Of a stretch of 64,000 nt of DNA, positions 30,085 through 38,598 are shown in pieces (within the stretch, counting starts at the first letter, position 1; each line of letters begins with the position of its first letter). This DNA is from Sphaerisporangium rubeum (GTDB taxonomy: Bacteria > Actinomycetota > Actinomycetes > Streptosporangiales > Streptosporangiaceae), in assembly GCF_014207705.1 (NCBI RefSeq), contig NZ_JACHIU010000001.1:6378501-6442500 (forward strand), in the 5' to 3' direction. Below the pieces are notes generated by a model. The model searched no databases. It was not told where the DNA came from and worked only from the letters and a program-made list of their open reading frames with translations. Both the position numbers and the translations under genes were made by a program.

Positions 30085-30575
30085 CTTGGGCCTTGGGCCC
30101 GGCTCGGGTTCTGGGTCGGGCTGAGGGCTGAGACCGGGTCGAGGTCCGGGTCAGGGTCAGGGTCGAAGTCCGGATCCAGGTCCAGATCAAAGACCAGGTC
30201 AGGTCAAAGACCGGGGCCTGGTCCTGCTTCTGGTCCTGGTCCTGGTCCTGGTCCTGGTCAAAGTCGGGTCCTGGTCAAAGTCCGGGTCGAAGTCCGGGCC
30301 CGGGTTTCGGCCCGTGTCACAGCACGGGGCCGGGTCGAAGTCCTGGTCCGCGTCCGGACCCCGGCTGGGGCCCGGTCCGGGTCGAAGGCCCGGTTTCGGT
30401 CTGAGTTCTGGTCCAGGTCCGAGTTCCTGTCCTGACCAAGGTCCCAGTCCTGACCAGGGTCTTCCCGTCCTGCCCTGAGTCCTGAACTTGGTCCACGTCC
30501 TGGTCCGGGCCGGAGTCCTGGTTCAGATACGAGACCTGATCCTGGTCTCGGTCTGGTCTGCCGAAGTCCGGTCGC
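30085..30575. repeat. 0.5-kb GGTCCTGGTC / GTCCGGGTCGAA array
   Basis: Degenerate six-base periodicity based on GGTCCT, GGTCCG and GGTCAAA. It includes an uninterrupted run of six GGTCCT copies near 30200-30260. Frames on both strands are open by composition only. It separates tetR from the MFS gene; the remaining 30576-30754 probably contains the MFS promoter. With the array at 27295-28205 it flanks the desulfurase-tetR block. Confidence 0.85.
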
Positions 30576-30754
30576 CGGAGTCCCCTCGTGGAAGTCTCCG
30601 CCGGAGATGGCGGCCTGCCGCTCCTCGACCCGATTCCACTTTCCGTCCCGATATCACTACTCCCGGCGTGCCTGTCGTTCCCCGGCGCGCCGGTTCTCTC
30701 CTGCGTCACCGCGTGGTGACGCCTGCCCTGAAAGTACGTGAAAGGAGCTCAGCG

Positions 30755-31972
30755 ATGAGCCGCGCTCTGAGGACCGCTCGTTACGGCGTGATCCTCACCT
30801 TCGTTCTCGCCGGACTGGTGTGCGGTACGTATACCGTCCGCATTCCAGCCCTCACCGACAAACTCGGCGTGTCCGAGGCGGCGATGGGGGTGGTGCTGCT
30901 CGCCTGGGGTCTTGGGGCCTTGGTGACGATGCAGGCCATGCGGGGGGTGATGGCCCGGATGGGAAGCGCGGCGGTCTTGCGGGTCGCGGCGCCGCTGTGC
31001 GCGGTGTCGCTGCTCGCGGTGGCCGTGGCACCGTCGTACCCGCTGGTGGTGGCGGCGTCCGCGTTGTTCGGCATGTTCTTCGGCACGGTGGACGTGGCGA
31101 TGAACGCGCAAGGGTCGACGGTGGAGCGGTCGTACGGCCGTCCGCTGATGAACGGCATGCACGCCGGGTGGTGCGTCGGCGCCATGTCCGCCGGGGTGTT
31201 CGGCACCGTGGCGATCACGCTCGGCATGTCCTTCACCGCCAACCTCGTGGCCGTGGCCCTGGCGGCCGTTCCCGCGGCGTTCCTGCTCGGCCGTACGTAT
31301 GTGCCTGACCTCGCGGCCGGTACGTCGTCCGGTGGTGCGCGGCGCCGGATGCCACCGGTGGTCTACCTGCTCGGTGTCATCGCGTTCGCGGCGTTCATGG
31401 TGGAAGGCGCGGTGGCCGACTGGAACGGCCTGTTCCTGCGCGACACCATCGGTGCGCCTGAGGCCGTCGCCGCGATCGGCTACCCGATCTTCGAAGGCGG
31501 CATGCTGATCTCCCGCCTCACGGGTGACCGCCTGCGGGCCCGTTTCGGTGCCCGCGCTCTCATCGCGGCCTCCGGTCTGGCCACGGCCGCCGCCTTCGCA
31601 CTGGTCCTCAGCACGTCATCGGTGGTGGTGGCCGTCGCAGGCATGGTGCTCATCGGCCTGGCAGTCGCCACGGTCTCCCCCATGGCCCTGTCCCTGGCCG
31701 GCTCCGCGACCCGCACCCCTGGACCGGCCATCGCACAGACCGGCGCCATGGGTTACGCCGGCCTGCTCCTCGGCCCTGTGGTCATCGGCATGCTCACCCA
31801 CGCCACGTCCCTGCGCGCCGCTCTGACCCTGACCATCGGCCTCGGCTTCCTCATGACCGTCACGGCCCTGCTCCTCCCCCGCGTCTCCCTACCTGTCCTA
31901 GGCGAGGCACGGCGTGAACCACCGCGCGAAAAGGAATCCACCACACGAGAGCCGGCCCGACTCGCCGCCTGA
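30755..31972 (+). CDS. Major facilitator superfamily transporter
   Basis: 405 residues from ATG 30755 (AAAGGAG 7 nt upstream), with about twelve hydrophobic helices. The first loop has GVVLLAWGLGALVTMQAMRGVMARMG, a motif-A-like region, and helix 5 has LMNGMHAGWCVGAMSAGVFG. This resembles the FucP/YbjJ-like MFS group; substrate unknown. The C-terminus is a charged cytoplasmic tail. The frame is open upstream for 260 nt, but that part lies in the repeat array and is not used. Efflux or sugar uptake both remain possible. Confidence 0.88.
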   Translation: MSRALRTARYGVILTFVLAGLVCGTYTVRIPALTDKLGVSEAAMGVVLLAWGLGALVTMQAMRGVMARMGSAAVLRVAAPLCAVSLLAVAVAPSYPLVVAASALFGMFFGTVDVAMNAQGSTVERSYGRPLMNGMHAGWCVGAMSAGVFGTVAITLGMSFTANLVAVALAAVPAAFLLGRTYVPDLAAGTSSGGARRRMPPVVYLLGVIAFAAFMVEGAVADWNGLFLRDTIGAPEAVAAIGYPIFEGGMLISRLTGDRLRARFGARALIAASGLATAAAFALVLSTSSVVVAVAGMVLIGLAVATVSPMALSLAGSATRTPGPAIAQTGAMGYAGLLLGPVVIGMLTHATSLRAALTLTIGLGFLMTVTALLLPRVSLPVLGEARREPPREKESTTREPARLAA

Positions 31973-32005
31973 CGACCGGCCACGGCCTGTCGGCCGCCGT
32001 ATTTA

Positions 32006-32047
32006 GGCGCCGGATTCGTCGTACCACTTCCCGCCGCGTCGGCGCCG
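32006..32047 (+). repeat. Dispersed 42-bp palindromic repeat, copy 2
   Basis: Same 42-bp element as at 27156-27197 and 33218-33259, with about eight differences from copy 1, the terminal GGCGCC / GGCGCC arms kept. It starts 33 nt after the MFS stop codon, like copy 1 after FG-GAP gene 2, so a terminator-like role is possible. 31973-32392 holds no other gene. Confidence 0.75.
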
Positions 32048-32224
32048 GGGAGGAACAGGTCCAGGGAGGGGAACGTGGGCCGGTCTGGTGCTTTCCTGTC
32101 CGGGTCCGGGTGGCGGGTCTGTTCCGGCGGGTTCGTTTCGACCGACACATCCTGTCTCGTGACTCGCGGCGTTGTTTTATGCCGACAGGTCATGGTGGGG
32201 GTGGGGTGCGCTTACGGGGCCGGA

Positions 32225-32275
32225 ATCTGAGTACTCCGGTAAGTGCCGGCAATGCCTACGGTGATCGGCGTGTGC
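32225..32275 (+). repeat. Left-end-like repeat, copy 1 (partial)
   Basis: Contains CTGAGTACTCCGGTAAGTG and about 30 further bases that recur at 32645 and 32912. After ..ATCGGCGTG it diverges from the other two copies. It lies 160 nt upstream of the IS256-type transposase start and may be the left end of that element. Confidence 0.6.
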
Positions 32276-32392
32276 GGGGGTGCGTCCGCGGAGGTGGTGT
32301 ACGAGTTTCCGCTGGTAGTCAGCGTGGCGTCGTGAAATGAGGACGGCCACGTGATCCTTCGAGTGCGAAGATCAAGATCGAAGGAGAACAGG

Positions 32393-32656
32393 ATGGCCGT
32401 CAACGACAGTGTGGATGCTGCGGGCTGGCTGGCGAAGCAGATCGAGTCCGGGGATCGGGATCTGTTGCCATCCATGATGAAGACCATGGCCGAGACGTTG
32501 ATGTCGGCCGAGGCCGACGGCCTGTGCGGCGCCGGATACGGCACCCGCAGCAGCGAGTGGACCAACCGGCGTAACGGTTATCGGACCCGCGAATGGGACA
32601 CCCGTGCCGGCACCGTCGAGCTGTCCGTCCCCAAACTCCGGCAGGGACTCCGGTAA
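32393..32656 (+). pseudogene. IS256-family (mutator) transposase, N-terminal remnant
   Basis: 87 residues starting MAVNDSVDAAGWLAKQI with its own ribosome binding site (AAGGAG). It includes the family pattern LMSAEADGLCGAGYGTRS, RNGYRTREWDTRAGTVEL and VPKLRQG, after which the frame ends at once (LR, stop). Full-length IS256 transposases are about 400 residues, and the next residues would normally be SYFP. The break coincides with the start of the repeated segment at 32645, so the gene was cut there by insertion or recombination. All three catalytic acidic residues are lost; it cannot be active. Confidence 0.88.
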
Positions 32657-32899
32657 GTGTCGGCAATGCCTACGGTGGTCGGCGTGGGGTTCCGATTCCG
32701 GTCACGTCGTCTGAGGCGGCACGCCATGTGCCGGTCAGGACGTGGTGGGGGTTGGGTGGGTGGCCGAGTTGAGGTGGGACAACTCTTATGGGTGGGCCAA
32801 GGCCACAAAGCCGACGTTGGGGTTTCAAACGAAGGGGCGAAGCCCCGGAGAAACACAGCACGAGCCGGAAGGCGTCCCGGCGCCGGAGGCGAGGACCAC
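32645..32899 (+). repeat. 255-bp direct repeat, copy A, with conserved hairpins
   Basis: Starts GGACTCCGGTAAGTG and ends GAGGACCAC. Copy B follows with a 267-bp offset. It holds hairpins GGCAC-GCCAT-GTGCC (32718-32732), GGGGC-GAA-GCCCC (32834-32846) and GGCGT-CCCG-GCGCC (within 32870-32885), plus a G-rich run GGTGGGGGTTGGGTGGGTGG. Small frames exist on both strands but none looks like a protein. Confidence 0.8.
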
Positions 32900-32911
32900 T
32901 CCGAAATCTGA

Positions 32912-33167
32912 GTACTCCGGTAAGTGCCGGCAGGGTCTGCGGGGGTCGGCGTGGGGTTCCGATTCCGGTCACGTCGTCTGAGGCGGCACGCTATGTGCCG
33001 GTCAGGACGTGGTGGGGGTTGGGTGGGTGGCCGAGTTAGGGTGGGACGACTCTTATGGGTGGGCTAAGGCCACAAGGCCGAAGTTGGGTTTTCAAACGAA
33101 GGGGCGAAGCCCCTGGGGAATACGGCCCGAGCCGGAAGGCGCCTCGGCGCCTGGAGGTGAGGACCAC
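32912..33167 (+). repeat. 255-bp direct repeat, copy B, with conserved hairpins
   Basis: Nearly identical to copy A. Changes fall mostly in loops or keep pairing: the first hairpin loop is GCTAT instead of GCCAT with arms unchanged, and the third hairpin is AGGCGC-CTCG-GCGCCT where copy A has a compatible G-T pair. Hairpins lie at 32985-32999, 33101-33113 and 33137-33152. Confidence 0.8.
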
Positions 33168-33217
33168 GGCGCGGACGGTGAGCATCCTCCCGTACCGCCG
33201 GTTGACGTGCGTACGAA

Positions 33218-33259
33218 GGCGCCGGATTCGCCGTACCGCGTCCCACCGCGTCGGCGCCG
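33218..33259 (+). repeat. Dispersed 42-bp palindromic repeat, copy 3
   Basis: Third copy of the GGCGCCGGATTC...CGGCGCCG element, 50 nt beyond copy B of the long direct repeat. Closest to copy 2. Confidence 0.75.
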
Positions 33260-33317
33260 CTGGGAAGCGACGCTGAACGCGGTGGGAGGCCGGAACGCCG
33301 GAAGAGGTTGGCGTACG

Positions 33318-33428
33318 GCGGACCTCGGATACCGGGGTACAGCGGACCTCGGATTACCGACCTACGGCAGACCTCGGATGCCGGGGTACAGCGGACCTCG
33401 GGTTACCGGCGTACGGCGGAGCTAGGTC
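33318..33428. repeat. 49-bp tandem repeat (24+25 nt half units) touching the etfA stop
   Basis: Units beginning GCGGACCTCGGAT alternate in length: 24 nt (ending CCGGGGTACA) and 25 nt (ending TTACCG..TACG). The pair occurs twice and a partial fifth unit runs to the etfA stop codon. It forms the 3' flank of etfA. Confidence 0.85.
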
Positions 33429-34380
33429 AGCGGCGCTTTTCTACCTCTTCGGTGAGTTGGGGGACGATTTGGTGGAGGTCGCCTACTACGCCGAAGTCGG
33501 CCAGTTCGAAGATGGGGGCTTCAGGGTCCTTATTGATGGCGATGATGGTTTTGGCGGTTTGCATGCCGGCGCGGTGTTGGATGGCGCCGGAGATGCCGGC
33601 GGCTATGTAGAGCTGGGGGGCTACGGTTTTGCCGGTCTGGCCTACCTGGAACTGGTGGGGGTACCAGCCGGCGTCGGTGGCGGCTCGGGAGGCGCCTACG
33701 GCGGCGCCTAGGGAGTCGGCGAGTTTCTCGATGATTGAGAAGTTCTCGGCGGAGCCTACGCCTCGGCCGCCGGAGACGACTATGGCGGCTTCGGTGAGTT
33801 CGGGGCGGGCTCCCTTTTCCTGCTTCACGCGGTCCACCACGTGGGCCAGGCGTGCGGTGTCGGAGAGGGTGACCTCGACGCGCTGCTCGGTGCCGGCGGC
33901 GGGGGACGGTTCGGGGGTGGTGGCGTTGGGTCGCACGGCGATGATGGGGGTGCCCTTGGTGACGCGCGAGGTGACGTTGACGCCGCCGCCGAAGATGGAC
34001 TGTTCTGCGGTGAAGCCTTCGCCGAGGCCGACGGCGTCGGTGATGATGCCGGAGTCGGTCTTGACGGCGAGGCGGCCGGCGACCTCCTTGCCTTCTGCGG
34101 TGGCGGCGACGAGGACGCCGGCGGGGGTCGCGGTGGAGACGAGCTGGGCCAGCAGCTCGGCTTTCGGTGCGACGACGTGGTCGGCGAGGTCGGCGGCGTC
34201 GGCGACGTAGATCTTGTCGGCGCCGTACTCGGCCAGTTTGGCCTGGATGTCCGGCGAGTAGCCGGGGCCGGCCCACACCGCGGAGGGGGAGCCGAGGGTG
34301 CGGGCCAGGGTCAGCAGTTCAAGGGTGACCTTCTTGACCGCGCCGTCGACGTGCTCGACGAGTACCAGAATCTCAGCCAC
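33427..34380 (-). CDS. etfA: Electron transfer flavoprotein alpha subunit
   Basis: FAD-binding half of the ETF heterodimer that carries electrons from acyl-CoA dehydrogenases to the membrane. The C-terminal FAD domain shows [24 protein letters not shown] and [26 protein letters not shown], both family hallmarks. 317 residues is normal. GTG 34380 has GAGGAG 7 nt upstream, and this site overlaps the etfB stop, so the two subunits are coupled. The stop codon lies directly against a tandem repeat. Confidence 0.96.
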   Translation of the reverse strand: MAEILVLVEHVDGAVKKVTLELLTLARTLGSPSAVWAGPGYSPDIQAKLAEYGADKIYVADAADLADHVVAPKAELLAQLVSTATPAGVLVAATAEGKEVAGRLAVKTDSGIITDAVGLGEGFTAEQSIFGGGVNVTSRVTKGTPIIAVRPNATTPEPSPAAGTEQRVEVTLSDTARLAHVVDRVKQEKGARPELTEAAIVVSGGRGVGSAENFSIIEKLADSLGAAVGASRAATDAGWYPHQFQVGQTGKTVAPQLYIAAGISGAIQHRAGMQTAKTIIAINKDPEAPIFELADFGVVGDLHQIVPQLTEEVEKRR

Positions 34381-34390
34381 AGGTCACTCC

Positions 34391-35164
34391 TCAGATGAAC
34401 TTCTTCGACGCGAGGAACTCGGCGGTCTTGGCCCCGCCGTCGCCCTCGTCCTTGACGATCGTGCCGGCGGCGCGCGGCGGCGCGACGGCGAAGTCGGCGA
34501 CTTCGCTCCAGGCGCCGGCGAGGCCGAGCAGCCCGGCGTCGAGGCCGTCGGCGCCGACCGTCTCGACCGGCTTCTTCTTGGCGGCCATGATGCCCTTGAA
34601 CGACGGGTACCGCGGCTCGTTGATCTTCTCGACGACGGACACGACGGCAGGCAGGCTGCCCTGGACCTTGTCGTAGCCGTAGTCGGTGACGCGGTGGATG
34701 GTGACGTCGGAGCCGTCGATGTCGAGCTTGGACGCGAAGGTCAGCTGCGCCACGCCGAGCCGCTCGGCGAGCATGGCGGCGAGCACACCCATGCGCGCGT
34801 CGGTGGACTCGGTGCCGAGGATGACGAGGTCGAAGCCGATGCGCTTCAGCGTCTCGGCGATGGCGTACGACGTGGAGAGCGCGTCGGAGCCGTGCAGCGC
34901 GTCGTCCACCAGGTGGACGGCCTTGTCGGCACCCATGGCGAGGGCTTTGCGTATGGTGTCGGTGGCCTTGGCCGGGCCCATGGTGAGCACGGTCACCTCG
35001 CCGCCGTGGGCCTCTTTGACCTTGAGGGCTTCCTCGACGGCGTATTCGCACAGTTCGTTGATGACGCCGTCCGCGGCGTCACGGTCGAGCGTGTTGTCAT
35101 CGGACCTCAGCTTGCGCTCGGTCGCCGTGTCGGGGACCTGCTTCACGCAGACGACGATGTTCAT
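34391..35164 (-). CDS. etfB: Electron transfer flavoprotein beta subunit
   Basis: AMP-binding partner of EtfA. Starts MNIVVCVKQVPDTATERKL, with LTMGPAKATDTIRKALAMGADKAVHL and the recognition-loop region, and ends in AAGTIVKDEGDGGAKTAEFLASKKFI. 257 residues. ATG 35164 is chosen by family start; GGAGG lies about 12 nt upstream, somewhat far. First gene of etfBA, 10 nt before etfA. Confidence 0.96.
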   Translation of the reverse strand: MNIVVCVKQVPDTATERKLRSDDNTLDRDAADGVINELCEYAVEEALKVKEAHGGEVTVLTMGPAKATDTIRKALAMGADKAVHLVDDALHGSDALSTSYAIAETLKRIGFDLVILGTESTDARMGVLAAMLAERLGVAQLTFASKLDIDGSDVTIHRVTDYGYDKVQGSLPAVVSVVEKINEPRYPSFKGIMAAKKKPVETVGADGLDAGLLGLAGAWSEVADFAVAPPRAAGTIVKDEGDGGAKTAEFLASKKFI

Positions 35165-35255
35165 GACCGGTGGCCGACCTCCTGTTTGCCAGGCGCCGCC
35201 GCATTGGCGCCGCTTCGGTCGCACGCGCGGGGGGTGCGCGCACTCCCTGTCATAT

Positions 35256-35271
35256 GTTACTCAACAGTAGC
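35256..35271. promoter_or_regulatory. Candidate operator upstream of etfB
   Basis: GTTACTCAACAGTAGC is an imperfect dyad (GTTACT / AGTAGC around CAAC) about 92 nt before etfB. ETF genes of actinomycetes are often controlled with fatty-acid degradation, so a TetR-type site is plausible. Single site, modest symmetry. Confidence 0.35.
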
Positions 35272-35340
35272 TTACGGTTCCGGCAACCCACCGGACCATC
35301 GAGGGTCACCCTACCGAACATAGTTCCAGACCGATGTGCC

Positions 35341-36564
35341 TCACCCCGCGAACGCCACCATGACCAGCACCACCAGCACCGTCGCCAAGGCGAGCACCAG
35401 CGTGAACGGGCTGAACAGAGTAGTCAGCAGCGCGTACAGACCGACCGTACCCGCGCCGCTGACCAGGTCGAACACGATCCGGGCCCGCGCGCGGGCCGCC
35501 AGGCCGAACGCCGCGTCGGTCAGCACCCCGAGGCCGTACGCCGCCAGCAGCAGCAGCGACAACTCCGGCACGTACGCCTCCGCCGCGGCCGCCGCGAGCC
35601 CCGCCACCACGCCGGTCGACACCATCCAGCGCCTGCGGACCTTCTCGCGGTGCCTGGCCCGCGCCTGTTCCAGCGACGTCCGTTCGTCCTGCCGCCGGTC
35701 CGGCCGCCATTCCATCGTCTGCGGCTCGTCGCCGCTCACCAGGCGCCGCCGCTCCACCGGAGCCGGCGGCGGCACGGCCGCGCCGAGCCGTTCGCACAGC
35801 GCCGGCGCGGTGGGACGGTCGGCGGGGACACGCTGGAGGCAGTCGCGCAGCACCGGCGCCAGCCAGGCAGGCACCTCGTCCAGGTCAGGCGGGTGGTGCA
35901 CCACGCGGTACGCCACCGCCGACGCCGGCCCGGTGCCGTACGGCTGCCGTCCCGAGGCCGCGTACGCGAGCGTGGCGCCGAACGAGAACACGTCGGCCTC
36001 CGGCCCCACCGCGCCGCCTTCCAGCACCTCAGGCGCCAGGTAGCCGGGGGTGCCGAGCACCGCACCCGAAGCGGTCACCGACGCCGAGTCCAGTGCGTAG
36101 GCGATGCCGAAGTCGATGACGTACGGCTCGCCGTCGGAGATGATGACGTTCGCCGGCTTGAGGTCGCGGTGCACCACCCCCGCGCCATGGACGACCGCCA
36201 GCGCCTCGGCCAGCCCCCTGGCCAGCCGCGTGAGGCCCTCCCCACGCAGCGGCTCACCACCCGCGAGCAGCGCCGCGAGCGAACGGCCCTGGACGTACCG
36301 CGTGACGACGTACGGCTGTTCACCGTCGAGCGAGGCGTCGAGGATCTCGGCGACGTGCGGCCCGCGTACCCGCCGCATCGTCTCGACCTCGCGGGCCAGC
36401 CGCGCCAGCGCCGTCTGGTCCGCCGCGACATGTGGATGCAGCACTTTCACCGCGACGGTGCGGCCCTCGGGGTCGAGCGCGAGATGGACCTCGCCGAAAC
36501 CACCCGCCCCGAGCCGGGAAAGCAGGCGGTAGGGCCCGAGGCGGTCCGCCGTTGGCACACCCAT
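35341..36564 (-). CDS. Ser/Thr protein kinase with C-terminal membrane helices (1)
   Basis: 407 residues. The Hanks-type kinase domain at 10-265 has the glycine loop LGAGGFGEVHLA, lysine in VAVKVLHPH, HRDLKPANV, DFGIAYALD and GTPGYLAPEVL, so it should be active. A linker at 270-320 contains EWRPDRRQ, then about four hydrophobic helices complete the protein, with no PASTA or other external sensor domain. Third of three tandem kinase genes on this strand, 66 nt after the second. The activation loop is threonine-poor (SVTASGAVLGT). Confidence 0.92.
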   Translation of the reverse strand: MGVPTADRLGPYRLLSRLGAGGFGEVHLALDPEGRTVAVKVLHPHVAADQTALARLAREVETMRRVRGPHVAEILDASLDGEQPYVVTRYVQGRSLAALLAGGEPLRGEGLTRLARGLAEALAVVHGAGVVHRDLKPANVIISDGEPYVIDFGIAYALDSASVTASGAVLGTPGYLAPEVLEGGAVGPEADVFSFGATLAYAASGRQPYGTGPASAVAYRVVHHPPDLDEVPAWLAPVLRDCLQRVPADRPTAPALCERLGAAVPPPAPVERRRLVSGDEPQTMEWRPDRRQDERTSLEQARARHREKVRRRWMVSTGVVAGLAAAAAEAYVPELSLLLLAAYGLGVLTDAAFGLAARARARIVFDLVSGAGTVGLYALLTTLFSPFTLVLALATVLVVLVMVAFAG

Positions 36565-36630
36565 GCCTCTCCTTCCGTCCCCTCACCTTTCCACGGTCAC
36601 GTGCGGGGAAACCGGAGGCCACGCGCGACG

Positions 36631-38598
36631 TCACCTGGTGAAGGGGAAGAACCCGAATCCGTTACGGCCGAGCAGATCCTGCAGCAGGCCTCCGATCACC
36701 CCCATGGCGCTGTCGCGGGCCGACTGGCCGAGCGCCGTGATGGCGTCCGACGGCGGACGCCACGGCACCCACGACGGCACGGTGTTGAGCGCGGTCGCCG
36801 CCGCGAGGAACGCCACCGTGCCGACGATGATCGTCACGACCATGCCGGCTCCGGGGCTGCGGATCGCCGCGGTGAGGGTGCGGGCCACCGCCTTGCGCGG
36901 CTTGCCGCCGCCTGGCAGCAGGAACAGGCCCGCGACGAACGCCGCGGCACCCCACGCGGCGGCCGAGTCCCCGCCGGACGACGTGTCGTTGAAGCCCGCC
37001 AGGTAGTACAGCGCTCCCCAGACGAGCACCCCGAACATCAAGGCGACCGTGCTCGCGAACAACGTGGCGAACGCCGCCTTGACCAGGGCCCACGGCGTGC
37101 CGAGCACCGCGAGCAGCGGGTCGCTCGGGCTGCTGCCCCTGATCGAGCGCCGCTGCGCGAGGTCGGCCCACAGGTACTCGCCGACCCGCAGGCACATCAC
37201 CACGACGACCATCAGGGTGCTGACCAGCACGGGGAGCATGCGGGCCCCCGCGACCACGGTCACGAGCAGCAACGCGGCGAGCAGCGGGTGCCCCGTGCGG
37301 TACGGCGGACGCTGCTCGCGCGGCTCAGGCGGCTGCGGACGCGGCTGGTGCGGCGGCGCGAGCGGCGCCGGCGGGCCGGACGGCGGAGGCGGCGGGTATC
37401 CGGCCACCCGCTGGTCGGGGTAGGGGGCCGGTGCGCCGTACCCCGGCGGCGGACCGTAGGGGGCCGGGGGGTAGGCGGGGGCCGGCGGCGGCGCGGTGGG
37501 GACACGGCCCGCCGGTCCCCGCTCGGGACGGGGACGGCGTGGCCGCTGCTCCGGCTCGGCGTACTGCACCGGAGGCAGCACGTCGGAGTAGCTGTCCTCG
37601 CTCACGGGCCTGGTGCGCCTGGTCGGCGCCGGCTCGTCCCCCGGGGACGCCGCGCCGTCCAGCACGCGGGTGCCGTCGGGAACGGAGCCGAGCCTGCGGG
37701 TGCCGTCGGGGACGGGGTCGCGGGTGTCGAGCCTGCGGGTGTGGCCCGGCTGGTCGGTGCGCGGCGGGGACTCCTGGAAGGCGGTGACGCTCGGGTCGAG
37801 CGCGCGTGACCGCCGTAGCAGGCCGTGCGCGTCGGGCCGTGAGGAGGCGTCCACCGCGAGCGCGGCGCGCAGCCACTGGCGCAGCCACACCGGGGCCCGC
37901 TCGATGTCGGCGCGGCCCTCCATGATGTTGTAGCAGACCGACTCGAACGACCCGGTGCCGAACGGCGGCCGGCCGGTCGCGCCGAAGAACACCGTGGCGG
38001 CCAAGGCGTGCACGTCCGCCGCCTGCGTGATCTCCTCGTCCCTGATGATCTCGGGGGCGAGGTAGCCGGGGGTGCCGACGAACATGCCGGTCTGGGTGAG
38101 CCTGGTCGCGTTGACCAGGTGCGCGATGCCGAAGTCGATGACCAGCGGGTCGCCGTCGACCACCATGACGTTGGCCGGCTTGAGGTCGCGGTGGATCACG
38201 TCGGCGTTGTGGATGGCGATCAGCGCCTCCGACAGGCCGCGGGCCAGCCGGATGACCTGCTGCGGCGCCAGCGGGCCGTCCGTGAGGACGATCTCCTCCA
38301 GGGTGCGGCCCGGCGCGAAGCGCGTGACGATGTACGGCTGACCGCCGGTGAGGCGCGCGTCGAGCACCTCGGCGACGCGGGGGCTGCGGACCCTGCGCAT
38401 GGTCTCGACCTCGCGGGTCAGCCGGTCACGCGCCTTGAGGTCGGCGGCCACGTGCGGGTGGAGCACCTTGACGGCGACCTGCCGGCCTTCCTCGTCGAGC
38501 GCGAGGTGCACGACCCCCATGCCTCCCTCGCCGAGGCGGCGCAACAGGCGATAGGGGCCGAGTCGTTCCATGGTGTCCGGCACGCGTTCCCCCGTCAT
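36631..38598 (-). CDS. Ser/Thr protein kinase with Pro-rich linker and membrane helices (2)
   Basis: About 655 residues. Kinase domain at 10-270 (LGEGGMGVVHLA, VAVKVLHPH, HRDLKPANVMV, DFGIAHLVN, RLTQTGMFVGTPGYLAPEII), then a long linker rich in Pro, Tyr, Gly and Asp with repeated DTRDPVPDGTRRL / SVPDGTRVLD-type segments, then about five hydrophobic helices. ATG 38598 overlaps the stop of the upstream kinase gene as ATGA. A longer open frame upstream is antisense-like and not used. Activity is likely; the signal is unknown. Confidence 0.92.
   Translation of the reverse strand: MTGERVPDTMERLGPYRLLRRLGEGGMGVVHLALDEEGRQVAVKVLHPHVAADLKARDRLTREVETMRRVRSPRVAEVLDARLTGGQPYIVTRFAPGRTLEEIVLTDGPLAPQQVIRLARGLSEALIAIHNADVIHRDLKPANVMVVDGDPLVIDFGIAHLVNATRLTQTGMFVGTPGYLAPEIIRDEEITQAADVHALAATVFFGATGRPPFGTGSFESVCYNIMEGRADIERAPVWLRQWLRAALAVDASSRPDAHGLLRRSRALDPSVTAFQESPPRTDQPGHTRRLDTRDPVPDGTRRLGSVPDGTRVLDGAASPGDEPAPTRRTRPVSEDSYSDVLPPVQYAEPEQRPRRPRPERGPAGRVPTAPPPAPAYPPAPYGPPPGYGAPAPYPDQRVAGYPPPPPSGPPAPLAPPHQPRPQPPEPREQRPPYRTGHPLLAALLLVTVVAGARMLPVLVSTLMVVVVMCLRVGEYLWADLAQRRSIRGSSPSDPLLAVLGTPWALVKAAFATLFASTVALMFGVLVWGALYYLAGFNDTSSGGDSAAAWGAAAFVAGLFLLPGGGKPRKAVARTLTAAIRSPGAGMVVTIIVGTVAFLAAATALNTVPSWVPWRPPSDAITALGQSARDSAMGVIGGLLQDLLGRNGFGFFPFTR

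Noticed and set aside
32657-33425. Small frames of 80-138 codons within the direct repeats
   Set aside because: They differ in frame between the two copies, show no conserved protein pattern, and the changes preserve hairpins rather than codons.
35221-35341. Regulatory palindrome upstream of etfB treated as a proven FadR-like site
   Set aside because: Only an imperfect dyad; listed as a low-confidence candidate, without naming a regulator.
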